Assembly: GCF_018399035.1 (NCBI RefSeq)
Contig: NZ_CP073760.1
Span: forward strand, 3,910,001-3,974,000
DNA from: Thiocapsa sp.
GTDB taxonomy: Bacteria; Pseudomonadota; Gammaproteobacteria; Chromatiales; Chromatiaceae
Reading direction: 5' to 3'
DNA: 64,000 bases
Shown here: piece after piece, positions 46,569 through 55,884 of the stretch
How the letters are laid out: the number at the start of each line of letters is the position of its first letter
Numbering within the stretch: position 1 is the first letter of the stretch
The notes under the pieces: model-generated
Databases searched by the model: none
What the model was told of the DNA's origin: nothing
Seen by the model: the letters and a program-made list of their open reading frames with translations, nothing else
Position numbers and translations under genes: made by a program

Positions 46569-48199
46569 CAGGGTCTGTGTTCGGAGACATCGGCAGCCCT
46601 GCCGTAGACCCGGACGCAGTTACGTCCCGCGGATTTCGCGGCATAGAGCGCTTGATCGGCACGATGGACGAGATCGTCGAGGTTCTCGACGCCCCCCTCG
46701 AACGTCGCCACGCCGATGCTCGCCGTGATCGGGATCGGCCCCTCCGTGGTTTCGATGTCGTGCTCGCACAGTGCCAGGCGCAGTCGCTCGGCGAGTCGTT
46801 CGGCCTCTCGAGCGCGGGTCCCGGGGCATAACGCCACCAGCTCCTCGCCCCCGTAGCGGGCCAGAATGTCCGACACGCGAACCGCGCGCAGCCGCTCGGC
46901 GATGGCCTTGATGACCTGATCGCCGACGCCGTGTCCGTAGGTATCGTTGACCTGCTTGAAGTGATCGATGTCGAGCATGATCAACGCAATGGGCTTGAAG
47001 TAGCGTTTGGCACGGGCAAACTCCACCTCTGCGAGCTCGGAAAAGCGGCGGCGGTTGAGCAGCGCGGTGAGGGGATCCGTATCGGCCAAGACCCGCACCT
47101 GTTGGAACAAGCGGGCATTGATATCGCGCTCGCGGCGCAGGCTCTGCTCGGTCTCTCGGAGCTTCACGAAGGCACGGGCGTTGGAAATGGCTAAACCACA
47201 GAGGTTGGAGATCGCCAGGCCGAGATTCAGATATTGATCCCGATAGGCCGGGAACGGAATCTCGCGTACCAGAATCAGCCCCAGGACAGCATCCCGGTAG
47301 TCGATCCTAAGGAAGAAACCGTTCCCGGACGGCATGATCAGATAGCCCTCGTGCAGCGCATCGAGCGCCTGCTGGAGATCGAGGCGGTCCTGCGGCCGCT
47401 CCTCGGCGGCGAAGATCTCCTTGACCCGCCCCTCCTCCACCTGCGCATACACTAGGTTGGTGCAGCCGAAGAGCATCGCGAAGAGCTCCTGAATCGCCGT
47501 GATCGTGGCCTCTTCGTCGGTGATGTGCGACAAGCGAACCAGCAGGTCGAAGGCCATGGCGTAATCGGCGACCTTGCGGTTGGCTTGTGCGAGGACCTCT
47601 TTGGTTTCCGCCTCCGCGGCGAGATTGCGCCACTTGGAGATCGCACCGGAAAGAAAGAGCCTTAGATAGTCCAATCCGACATAGCGGCTGCGGCACGGCA
47701 GACCCAGATACCGAGCCATCGCCTCGAGCTCTCCGAAGGCGTGCTCGTCGTTGCCCGTATCCAGGAGCAGAAGCTCGCGCGAACATTCGCGAAAAAACTC
47801 ACCCGCCGTCTCGCGATCGAAGCCCATCTCGCGCAAGTGCTCGCGCCACTGCTTGATCCAGCCGGCGGTGACGAGATAGGCACCGGCTCGCGTCTCGAGG
47901 TCCAGGACATCGCTTCCCGCCAGGAGGTGAATACAGTGGTCGAGCTTCGCCAGGTGCACGCGGGGATCCAACGGCGCGGCATGCGTCTCGGCATCGCACC
48001 CGAGGAGCACCAAAGCGCCGCCGCAACCCTCGGGCGGTGGGTTCTCGCGTGCAGCGGCGAGGTTGCATCGTCCGGGACGCAGAGTGCAGACGGCGGGATA
48101 CGCCTGGACGCGCACGCCCTGCTCGCCGAGGCCCGCCAGCGCGGTCTCGACATCCCGTCGAAAATGGCTGCAGACCCTCAGACAGAGCGTTTCCGGCAC
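46550..48199 (-). CDS. DUF1638-like domain fused to GGDEF diguanylate cyclase
   Basis: The first ~190 residues (LCLRVCSHFRRDVETALAGL, AYLVTAGWIKQWREHLREMG, LLLLDTGNDEHAFGEL) resemble DUF1638, a family that accompanies corrinoid methyltransferase genes. A GAF-like middle region follows. The C-terminal GGDEF domain has DPLTALLNRRRF, IDHFKQVNDTYGHGVGDQV, active-site ARYGGEELVAL and an inhibitory RxxD site (RVSD) five residues before it, so cyclic-di-GMP synthesis with feedback control is predicted. The GTG start at 48199 lies just after the UroD stop. The last seven or so codons come from repeat copy 11. Confidence 0.82.
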   Translation of the reverse strand: MPETLCLRVCSHFRRDVETALAGLGEQGVRVQAYPAVCTLRPGRCNLAAARENPPPEGCGGALVLLGCDAETHAAPLDPRVHLAKLDHCIHLLAGSDVLDLETRAGAYLVTAGWIKQWREHLREMGFDRETAGEFFRECSRELLLLDTGNDEHAFGELEAMARYLGLPCRSRYVGLDYLRLFLSGAISKWRNLAAEAETKEVLAQANRKVADYAMAFDLLVRLSHITDEEATITAIQELFAMLFGCTNLVYAQVEEGRVKEIFAAEERPQDRLDLQQALDALHEGYLIMPSGNGFFLRIDYRDAVLGLILVREIPFPAYRDQYLNLGLAISNLCGLAISNARAFVKLRETEQSLRRERDINARLFQQVRVLADTDPLTALLNRRRFSELAEVEFARAKRYFKPIALIMLDIDHFKQVNDTYGHGVGDQVIKAIAERLRAVRVSDILARYGGEELVALCPGTRAREAERLAERLRLALCEHDIETTEGPIPITASIGVATFEGGVENLDDLVHRADQALYAAKSAGRNCVRVYGRAADVSEHRPCRPRKT

Positions 48200-48201
48200 G
48201 G

Positions 48202-49290
48202 TCAGCTCCGGGGGCCCTTCGGTGACGGGGAGCTTGCGCGCTCGTCGGGGACAGCGAGCGGATAGGTTCCCCAGCGATGGGCCGCCTCGGAGATGGCCAG
48301 CAGCGTATCTTCCGGGACCTGATAGGGGATTTCGCCGTGGTTGTCGGAGAGGATGAATCCGCCGCCGTGACCGGCCGCAGCGATCGCCGCCTTGACCTGT
48401 GTCTCGGCCTGCTCCGCTGTCCAACGACGCATCTCCACACCGTTGAGGTTGCCGAGCAACGTCACCTTGCCGGCCGCACGGTGCTTGAGTGCGGCGAGAT
48501 CGTCGAGCACGCTGATCCCGACGACCGCCGCGCCGGTGCGGGGGAGATCGTCCAGGATCGGCATGCAGCGCCCGGACGCGAAATGCATCGCCACCGGCCC
48601 CTTGATCCCGGCCAAGGTGCGCATCGCGACCTGAAGTCCGGTCCTGCGAAAGTGCTCGGGCGAGACGATGGTCGAGGAGGAGACCGGGTCGAAATAACAG
48701 ATGGCCGTAGCACCCGCGGCCAACTGGGCGTTCGCCCATTCGATACAAAAGGCCTCGTTCAGACGCATCAGATGCTCGAAGAGGTCCGGCTGCTCGAACA
48801 TGAGATTGAGATAGGCCTCGAACCCCATCTGCATCACCGGCACCGAGAAGGGCGACATGACCACGCCGATGATGGGGGTCTCGCCGCCGCCTGCCGCCTT
48901 CAGACCACGGGTGGTCTCCAGCACCTTGAGCAGACACGGACAATCGGCGACCCGCGGCGGCTCGAGCGTGCGGATCTGCTCCGGTATCCGAATGACGGGC
49001 CGGCCGGCATTGGGTGGGCCGTCGTCGGTATAGAGCACATCCCCGCCCCAGGCCTCGGTCTCGACCGAGGCATAGAAGAAGGTATAGAGGCAATCGTTGC
49101 GATACTTGCGCCGCAGCCGCAGTTGACCTTCGATCACGTACTCGGGCCGCGAGAAGTAGGTCTCGATGGAGAGTCCGAGCTCTTGGGCGCCGTGCATGGT
49201 GAGCAAGAGAAACAGCGGGACCCGGTCCGGCTCCCGATGGCCGAGCGTGGTCAGGACGCGTTCGAGCGAGGTCATGGGTCGAGCGCTCAT
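48202..49290 (-). CDS. UroD/MtaA-family corrinoid methyltransferase
   Basis: The 362-residue TIM-barrel protein belongs to the uroporphyrinogen decarboxylase superfamily: LTTLGHREPDRVPLFLLLTM at the N-terminus, PIIGVVMSPFSVPVMQMG, MHFASGRCMPILDDL and LLGNLNGVEM. The H-x-S/C pattern (MHFASGRCMPIL) recalls zinc ligands of MtaA/CmuA methyltransferases rather than heme synthesis. Adjacent B12-binding and DUF1638 genes support a methyl-transfer role. Its start overlaps the corrinoid gene stop (ATGA). Confidence 0.86.
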   Translation of the reverse strand: MSARPMTSLERVLTTLGHREPDRVPLFLLLTMHGAQELGLSIETYFSRPEYVIEGQLRLRRKYRNDCLYTFFYASVETEAWGGDVLYTDDGPPNAGRPVIRIPEQIRTLEPPRVADCPCLLKVLETTRGLKAAGGGETPIIGVVMSPFSVPVMQMGFEAYLNLMFEQPDLFEHLMRLNEAFCIEWANAQLAAGATAICYFDPVSSSTIVSPEHFRRTGLQVAMRTLAGIKGPVAMHFASGRCMPILDDLPRTGAAVVGISVLDDLAALKHRAAGKVTLLGNLNGVEMRRWTAEQAETQVKAAIAAAGHGGGFILSDNHGEIPYQVPEDTLLAISEAAHRWGTYPLAVPDERASSPSPKGPRS

Positions 49291-49940
49291 GCGCGATGCT
49301 CCTTCGGCAGATTTTCAAGGAGCTTGCGCACCAGGGTGACGCCCTCGGCCGCGGTATTGGCCATGGCGTCGGCACCGACCTCCCGCCACAGCTCGGTGTC
49401 GAAACGAAAGGGCGCGCCACCCACTAGGATGAACGGACGACAACCGGCCCGATCCAGCGCCTCGCGAACCCTTTTGATGTGCAGCGCCGAGGGAAGCATC
49501 AAGACCGAGATCAGCAGCACGACGATGCCGTCGCGAACGACCCGACTGACCAGGGCATCGGCGTCGAGCGTACCGTAGTCCTTCAGCTCGTAACCGCTGG
49601 CGCGCAGGACCGAATACACCATGCGTTTTCCGAGCAGGTGATAGTCGTCGAGCACCGCGATCGCCATCGGAGGCTGATCCACCCGACGCGGATCGGAGGC
49701 AGGCAGGATGGCGTCGACCATCTCCTCGCACATCCGACCGCTCATATAGACCTGCGACAGAGAGACCTCACCGCACTCCCACAGGTCCCCGATACGCTCG
49801 AGGGACGGTACGACCAAGCGCTCGACGACATCGAGCCGGTCATCGGCCGCGGTCGGGCCGCCGAGCGCCCGCTTCGCCGCGACGCGGTCCATCGCCAGCA
49901 GTGCGTTGAGGAAGGTCTCGACCGGATCGGAATGTGTCAT
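49287..49940 (-). CDS. Cobalamin-binding (corrinoid) protein
   Basis: The 217-residue protein has an N-terminal helical cap (LLAMDRVAAKRALGGPTAAD, ERIGDLWECGEVSLSQVYMS) and a C-terminal B12-binding Rossmann domain: AVLDDYHLLGKRMV (D-x-H-x-x-G with His as lower ligand), LLISVLMLPSALHI and FILVGGAPFRF. It is first in the operon with the UroD methyltransferase and would carry the methyl group. The motif is slightly off the usual DxHDIG. Confidence 0.88.
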   Translation of the reverse strand: MTHSDPVETFLNALLAMDRVAAKRALGGPTAADDRLDVVERLVVPSLERIGDLWECGEVSLSQVYMSGRMCEEMVDAILPASDPRRVDQPPMAIAVLDDYHLLGKRMVYSVLRASGYELKDYGTLDADALVSRVVRDGIVVLLISVLMLPSALHIKRVREALDRAGCRPFILVGGAPFRFDTELWREVGADAMANTAAEGVTLVRKLLENLPKEHRA

Positions 49941-50403
49941 GGCTGCTTTCGCGACCTTTGGTGGAGCATCCCGGAGAGGGATCGCCGAGCACTCCGAGCA
50001 TGAACGACCGGTTCGCCCGGCATGGCGTGACGTTCCGAGGGTGTTTCCGACATCTTACCGGAAATCGATCCTTTCCCCCCTCCCCGGGGATGACCTGACG
50101 GGAGCCGTTGCGAGCCGGACAGTTAGGGCGTCGGACGGGGCGAAAGGGTTTGTCTCGATATCGACGGCGGGGTTTCTGCGGGCACGGAAGGATTCTGCGC
50201 AGCATCGCACGAATCGTGCGCCCCGCTGCCCGGGAACCCGGGTGCGCTCGGTATACCATGAAAGTCATTGCGCCTCGTCAGGGAAAAGGTGACTCATCTG
50301 AACTAGTCTGCCAGAGCGTAAACGGGCGGGCGGTAGCGGTAGCGCATGTCCGGACCACGACCGGGCACAGACTCGGCCCCAGCTCACCTTCCGGAGCCAC
50401 ATC
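49941..50403. other. Divergent intergenic region between corrinoid and octaheme operons
   Basis: It must hold the promoters of both divergent operons. I saw no clear gene, no repeat unit and no B12-riboswitch signature that I could confirm by eye. Confidence 0.5.
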
Positions 50404-52059
50404 ATGCGAGCCTCGATCGGCGCCATCGCCGGCTTTCTTTTAATTGCACTCTTCAGCGCAAGCTCCGGCGCTCGGGACACCTGGCCGACGCCGCCCGCCG
50501 CGGACGTTCAGCCTCCCCAGGTCTCCGGCCCGCTGCAGGGCGGCACCGCCGATCACACCAAGTTCGACCAGCTCAGAGGGCCGTTCAGCTCCGGGCCCGA
50601 GGTCACGGTCGCCTGTCTCGGCTGCCACACCGAGGCCGGCGATCACTTCATGCGCAACATCCACTGGACCTGGTCCTACACCAACGAGGAGACCGGCCAA
50701 CAGCTCGGAAAGCGCTATCTCATCAACAACTTCTGCACCAACTCCCGCGGCAACGAAGGGATGTGCGCCCAGTGTCATGCCGGCTACGGTTGGAAGGACG
50801 AGAGCTTCGACTTCACCGACGAGACCAACATCGACTGTCTGGTCTGCCACGAAACCACCGGCACCTATTACAAAACGCCGAACAGCGACGGCAATGCGGC
50901 CTGCTCGGTCATGTTCGAGGGCAAGCCCCCGATCGACCTGGCCGCGGTCGCACGGAGCGTGGGCCTCCCGCAACGCGCCAACTGCGGGGCCTGCCACTTC
51001 AACGGCGGCGGCGGCGACAATGTCAAACACGGCGACCTCTCCACGGCCCTGACGAACCCGCCGAGGACACTCGACGTTCACATGGGTGTCGACGGTCTCA
51101 ACTTCGCCTGCACCGCCTGCCACGTCACCAAGCGCCATGTCTGGGCCGGCAGCCGCTACCAAGTCATCGCCAAAGACACCGAGGGCACGGGCAAGCCGGG
51201 CCAGCGCAGCGACGTCGCCACCTGCGAGTCGTGTCACGGCCTCTCGCCTCATCCTGTGGATTCGCTCGCGGCCTTCAAGCTCAACGATCACGTGCAGAGC
51301 ATCGCCTGCCAGACCTGCCACATCCCCGAGATCGCGCGCGGCGGTGTCGCAACCGCCGTGAGTTGGGATTGGCGCACCGCCGGCAAAACCCGAGACGGCG
51401 AGGGCTATCACGAGGAAGGCTACATCCAGGGCAACGGCGACCACCGTTACACCTACAAGTCGATCAAGGGCGATTTCGCCTTCGACGAAAACTTCCCCCC
51501 CAGCTATGGCTGGTTCGATGGGCAGATGCTCTACACCACCATCGACACCACATTCGACCCCCGGGCCGAGTCCATCGAGATCAATGGTTTCACCGGCTCG
51601 CGCGAGGATCCGAAATCCCGGATTTGGCCCTTCAAACGCATGCTGACTTGGCAGCCCTACGACAAAGGCAACGGCACATTGGTCTACACCCATTTGTGGG
51701 GCGAGGACGATGCCGCCTACTGGGGCAACTACGACATGGGCAAGTCGATCGCCAGGGGCATGGCCGACTTCGGGCTGCCCTATTCAGGTGAGTTCGGCTT
51801 CATCCAGACCATCTCATGGTGGCCGATCACCCACATGGTCGCACCCAAGGAGCAGGCGCTGGGTTGCGGCGATTGTCATACCCCGACCGGCAGCCGGTTG
51901 GCCTCGGTCGAGGGCGTCTACATTCCGGGCCGGGACCGTAACCGCTGGCTGGACATCATCGGGACGCTTCTGGTCGCCGGCACCTTGGGCGGCATCCTCA
52001 TCCACGGTCTGGTTCGCTTCTTCTCGCCGTCCCATGGTTCCAAGGGAGAGCACCACTGA
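50404..52059 (+). CDS. Octaheme tetrathionate reductase-type cytochrome c
   Basis: The 551-residue exported protein has eight CxxCH sites: CLGCH, CAQCH, CLVCH, CGACH, CTACH, CESCH, CQTCH and CGDCH. It has a signal peptide (cut near SSGARD) and a C-terminal membrane anchor (IIGTLLVAGTLGGILIHGLV). It matches the octaheme tetrathionate reductase (OTR) family, whose Shewanella member reduces tetrathionate, nitrite and hydroxylamine in vitro. In a sulfur phototroph a role in sulfur-compound redox is likely (inference). The next gene overlaps its stop by one base. Confidence 0.92.
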   Translation: MRASIGAIAGFLLIALFSASSGARDTWPTPPAADVQPPQVSGPLQGGTADHTKFDQLRGPFSSGPEVTVACLGCHTEAGDHFMRNIHWTWSYTNEETGQQLGKRYLINNFCTNSRGNEGMCAQCHAGYGWKDESFDFTDETNIDCLVCHETTGTYYKTPNSDGNAACSVMFEGKPPIDLAAVARSVGLPQRANCGACHFNGGGGDNVKHGDLSTALTNPPRTLDVHMGVDGLNFACTACHVTKRHVWAGSRYQVIAKDTEGTGKPGQRSDVATCESCHGLSPHPVDSLAAFKLNDHVQSIACQTCHIPEIARGGVATAVSWDWRTAGKTRDGEGYHEEGYIQGNGDHRYTYKSIKGDFAFDENFPPSYGWFDGQMLYTTIDTTFDPRAESIEINGFTGSREDPKSRIWPFKRMLTWQPYDKGNGTLVYTHLWGEDDAAYWGNYDMGKSIARGMADFGLPYSGEFGFIQTISWWPITHMVAPKEQALGCGDCHTPTGSRLASVEGVYIPGRDRNRWLDIIGTLLVAGTLGGILIHGLVRFFSPSHGSKGEHH

Positions 52060-52712
52060 TGGCCACACGCCGCGTCAAGATCTTCAGCCTGTTCGAGCGC
52101 TTCTGGCACTGGTCCCAGATGCTGCTCATCGTCACACTCTTGATCACGGGTTTCGGGCTGCACGGATTCCATAATGTCTTCACCTTCGAAAACGCCGTCA
52201 CCCTGCATACCTTGGCCGCCGTCGCGCTGCTCCTGCTTTGGATCTTCAGTATCTTCTGGCTCTTTACGACGCGCACCTGGCGCCACTTCATCCCCTCCGC
52301 GGCGGGGATGTGGGGTGTGCTGCGCTTCTACAGCTACGGCATCTTCAAGGGCGAACGCCACCCCTACCGCAAGGCCTATTGGCGCAAGCACAACCCCTTG
52401 CAGGCGCTGGCCTACCTCATGCTCAAGATCGTGCTGTTTCCGGCGATCTGGATCACCGGGCTCGCCTATCTCTTCTATTTCGCGTGGCGCGACCTACCCC
52501 ATGCCACGCAATGGCTCAGCGGCGTGGCGATGGTGCACACGGCGGCGGCCTTCATGATCCTGGCGTTCGTGCTCATCCATGTCTATATGCTCACCATCGG
52601 GCACTCCTTCCGCGAGCATGTGATGCCGATGATCAACGGCTTCGACGAGGTGGATCTCACGCCGGAGGAAGAGGCGTATCTGAGCAAGGATCAACCGGGA
52701 GACATACGGTGA
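52059..52712 (+). CDS. Membrane cytochrome b (cytochrome b561/Ni-hydrogenase type)
   Basis: The 217-residue protein has four membrane helices with heme-ligand His residues in RFWHWSQMLLIVTLLITG, VTLHTLAAVALLLLW, MVHTAAAFMILAF and IHVYMLTIGHSF. It links the quinone pool to the periplasmic octaheme cytochrome; the one-base overlap (TGATG) shows they form one operon. Confidence 0.9.
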   Translation: MATRRVKIFSLFERFWHWSQMLLIVTLLITGFGLHGFHNVFTFENAVTLHTLAAVALLLLWIFSIFWLFTTRTWRHFIPSAAGMWGVLRFYSYGIFKGERHPYRKAYWRKHNPLQALAYLMLKIVLFPAIWITGLAYLFYFAWRDLPHATQWLSGVAMVHTAAAFMILAFVLIHVYMLTIGHSFREHVMPMINGFDEVDLTPEEEAYLSKDQPGDIR

Positions 52713-52915
52713 TCCAGGCTTCGGCGGTCGACGGATCGTACAAATCAATTCGCACCTACGCCTAATGCCGGGATCCAGACGGGTCCATCGGGAACCGGAC
52801 AGGGACCGCGAGCCATCCTTTGATCGCACGCACGCCGTCCGGGGCGGTTTAGCCCAAGTTTAACACCCCATCACAAGACTCCTTTACTTTCATTGGCTTA
52901 CGCCGAACGAAGTGG

Positions 52916-53440
52916 GTGAGTGGCACTACACACATGCCCTTCTTCGGGATGCGGGATCAGACAATCATTTTATGCACACCTCCCGGGGTGGGGTCGCTGC
53001 CCAGTGCCCGGATGATCGCCAGCTGCGCCGGTTCGGGTTGGGTGGCCTTGCGCACATGCAGGGCACGCCCGTCGGGACGGCGGAAGGTGGCGGTGCCCCG
53101 GCATTGGCCGGCGAGGATCGCGCTTGCCGTTCTTCGCGAGCATCCGAAGCAGGCGCCGCACTTCTTGGCGCGCTCGGAATTCGAGATCCTCGGCTGGAGC
53201 TTGGTGCGTTGGTTCAAACCGTTTTGCGAGCGACCGCGCAATGCGCATCTGAGCGTCTTCGTCGCGCCTGAATGGCGTCGCTACGGGTTGGGGCGGGCCT
53301 TGATCGAGGAAGCGGTGCAGTTCGCCGTCACGCACGGACTGACGGCATGGGTGTACGCCGGCGGAAGCGATCAGCGTGACTTCTATCGCCGTTGTCCGTC
53401 GGTCGAGCACATCAGCGACACACCCTTTCGAATGCGCTGA
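52916..53440 (+). pseudogene. GNAT acetyltransferase-like gene, damaged 5' part
   Basis: The last ~70 codons read as the end of a GNAT domain: NAHLSVFVAPEWRRYGLGRA (acetyl-CoA loop R-R-x-G-x-G), LIEEAVQFAVTHGL and DQRDFYRRCPSVEHISDTPF. The N-terminal part in the same frame is poor in family text and may be shifted or unrelated. I treat the gene as a remnant. Repeats follow directly. Confidence 0.5.
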
Positions 53441-53486
53441 ACAAACCGAGCTGCCGGAAACCATCCCCGTCAACCAAACCCGATCG

Positions 53487-53521
53487 CGTAGGATGGGTAG
53501 AGCGCAGCGAAACCCATCCTC
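53487..53521 (+). repeat. GTAGGATGGGT...ACCCATCC repeat, single copy
   Basis: GTAGGATGGGTAGAGCGCAG and AAACCCATCCT match the inverted pair at 31759-31873. It forms a hairpin of the GGATGGGT/ACCCATCC type. Confidence 0.88.
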
Positions 53522-53554
53522 CACCCACTTGGCGAATTCCGGAAAAGTCCATAC

Positions 53555-53634
53555 ACGTAGGTTGTGCTGACGATAGGAAGCACAACTTGCTCCGACGGTT
53601 GGTTGTGCCTCGCACGGCTCGGCACAACCTACGC
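53555..53634. repeat. GTAGGTTGTGC...GCACAACCTAC inverted repeat
   Basis: CGTAGGTTGTGC at 53556 and GCACAACCTACG at 53622 face each other, with two internal GCACAAC/GTTGTGC copies between. It is a third intergenic repeat family, adjacent to repeat copy 12. Confidence 0.85.
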
Positions 53635-53651
53635 CCTGTTGTTCAATATCT

Positions 53652-53736
53652 TAAACCGCGCCGACTCCAACGGTCGTCAAGTCTGCCGGGGCCGACCCCA
53701 TCCAAAAACATCGCATACCGCGTTTGGCGCGGTTTA
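53652..53736 (+). repeat. Dyad element, single B unit (copy 12, 85 bp)
   Basis: Bounded by TAAACCGCGCC and GGCGCGGTTTA, preceded by a piece of the AT spacer (CAATATCT). Its right end supplies the TAA stop of the cdc48-like gene on the minus strand. Confidence 0.9.
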
Positions 53737-55880
53737 AAGGCGCATGCTGCTCAGCGCATCCGTCAGATCGGACATCTCGATACGGACCTCGATGTGCTCC
53801 GTCCGCGCGGAATCCGGCGGCCCGTCCAGGGACGATACGGCCCGCCGCACCGCCGCCAAGGCCGCCCGGTTGCAGACCGCGGAGACCTCCGCACCGCTGA
53901 AGCCGGCACTGTCTTTGACCAGCGCATCGACATCGATGGCTTCGCCCAATGGCTTGCCGCGCAGATGGACCTTGAAGATCTCCTGCCGGCTCTCGTCGTC
54001 CGGGAGCGGGATGCGGATCACCTGATCGAAACGGCCGGGGCGCAGGATCGCCGGGTCGAGCATATCCGCCCGGTTGGTCGCCCCCAACACCAGAACACCG
54101 CGCAGATCCTCGATGCCGTCCATCTCGGCCAGAAACTGGCTCAGGACCCGTTCGCCGACATGATTGTCGCTGGCGCTCCCGCCGCGTGCCGGTACCAGTG
54201 CATCGATCTCGTCGAAGAACATGATGCAGGGCGCGGCCTGGCGGGCCTTGTGGAAGATCTCGCGAACGCCGCGCTCGGACTCGCCCACATACTTGGACAT
54301 GAGTGCCGGTCCCTTCACCGAGATGACGTTGACCTTCGTCTCGCTGGCCACCGCCTTGGCCAGCATGGTCTTGCCGCATCCGGGCGGCCCGTCGAGCAGG
54401 ATGCCTTTGGGCGGACGGACACCGGCCTGCTCGAACAGCTCCGGATACTTGAGCGGCCAGGCCACCGCCTCTTTGAGCCGATCCTTGGTCTCGTGCAGGC
54501 CACCCACGTCATCCCAGGTGACGTCCGGGATCTCGACGAAGAACTCCCGCACGGCGGACGGCTCCACATCGTGCAGGGCGGCGAGAAAATCGCCATTGTG
54601 GATCTCGAGGGTCGCCAAACGCTCGTACGGGACGGTCCCGAGGGTCAGGTCCAGCTCGGGCATGAGACGCCTGAGACAGAGCATGGCGGCCTCGCGGCAC
54701 AACCCCTGCAGGTCCGCCCCGACGAAGCCGTGGGTGACATCCGCCAGATGGCGCATGGAGACGTCCTCGGCCAGCGGCATGCCGCGGCTGTGGATCTCCA
54801 GGATCTCGAGGCGTCCGTCCCGGTCCGGGATGGGGATCTCGATCTCGCGGTCGAAGCGTCCGGGGCGACGCAGGGCCGGGTCGATCATGTTCGGCAGATT
54901 GGTCGCCGCGATGACGATGACGTTGCGCCGCTGGCTGAGCCCGTCCATCAGGGCGAGCAACTGGGCGACCACACGCTTTTCCACCTCGCCGAGGGTGCCT
55001 CGCGGCGCGGCGCGATGGCATCGATCTCGTCCAGGAAGATGATGCTCGGCCCCTTGGCCGACGCCTCCTCGAAGATCTTGCGCAGATGCGCCTCGCTCTC
55101 CCCGTAGAACTTGTGGATGACCTCCGGTCCGCTCACGGCAAAGAAGTTGGCCTCCGCCTCGTCCGCGATGGTGCGGGCGATCAGGGTCTTGCCGCATCCC
55201 GGTGGTCCGCGCATCAGGACGCCCTTAGGGGCATCGATGCCGAGCCGCTCGAAGAGCTCGGGATGGCGCAGCGGCAGCTCGATCATCTCGCGAATGCGCT
55301 GAAGTTGGGGCTTGAGACCCCCGATGTCCTCGTAGGAGATCGGGTTGTGCGCACCCGTGCTCGCCGACGCCTTTTGCCCCTTGGGTCCGCTGATCGTGAG
55401 CCGCGTCGTGGGGTTGATGATCACGGTGCCGCGCGGAGCGGTCGCCACGACGCGAAAATCGGTCGAGCGGCTCCCGAACAGGGTCACGCGCACGCGGTCG
55501 CCCTCGCGGACCGGCAGTCCGTCGAGCAGACTGCCGATATAGGGCAGATCGCGATCGGTGGGGGTCACCGTCGTCGGCGCCAGCGTAATGGTGTCCGCCG
55601 GGGCGTATGCGCTCACGCGCAGGACAACGAATTCGTCCAGGCCGGCGCCCGCATTGTCCCGACTGATGCCGTCCAGCTGCACCCGTCCCAGACCGCGGAT
55701 GTCCTTGAAGGCCGGCAAGACCTTGCAGACCGCGGGACGCTTGCCTTCGACCTCGACGATGTCGCCGATCGCGACGCCCAGCCGAGCCATGTCGGCCGGA
55801 TCCATCCGCGCGAAGGCACGCCCCACATCCTTGCTCAGGGCCTCCGAGACCTTGAGCCTCAGCTCATTGGATTCGCTCAT
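53734..55880 (-). pseudogene. Cdc48/VAT-like double AAA ATPase, one frameshift
   Basis: The gene encodes a Cdc48-type protein of about 715 residues: an N-terminal double-psi barrel domain (ELRLKVSEALSKDVGRAFAR), a D1 AAA domain (Walker A RGPPGCGKTLIARTI, Walker B IIFLDEIDAIAPRRE) and a D2 domain (Walker A DGPPGCGKTMLAKAV, Walker B IMFFDEIDALVPARG). The frame changes near 54996, right after DEIDAIAPRREA where TLGEVEKRVVAQLL should follow: one base is missing. Everything else looks conserved, so this may be a sequence error. It is the last gene of the gas-vesicle operon, 4 bp after gvpH. Confidence 0.88.
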
Positions 55881-55884
55881 AGCG

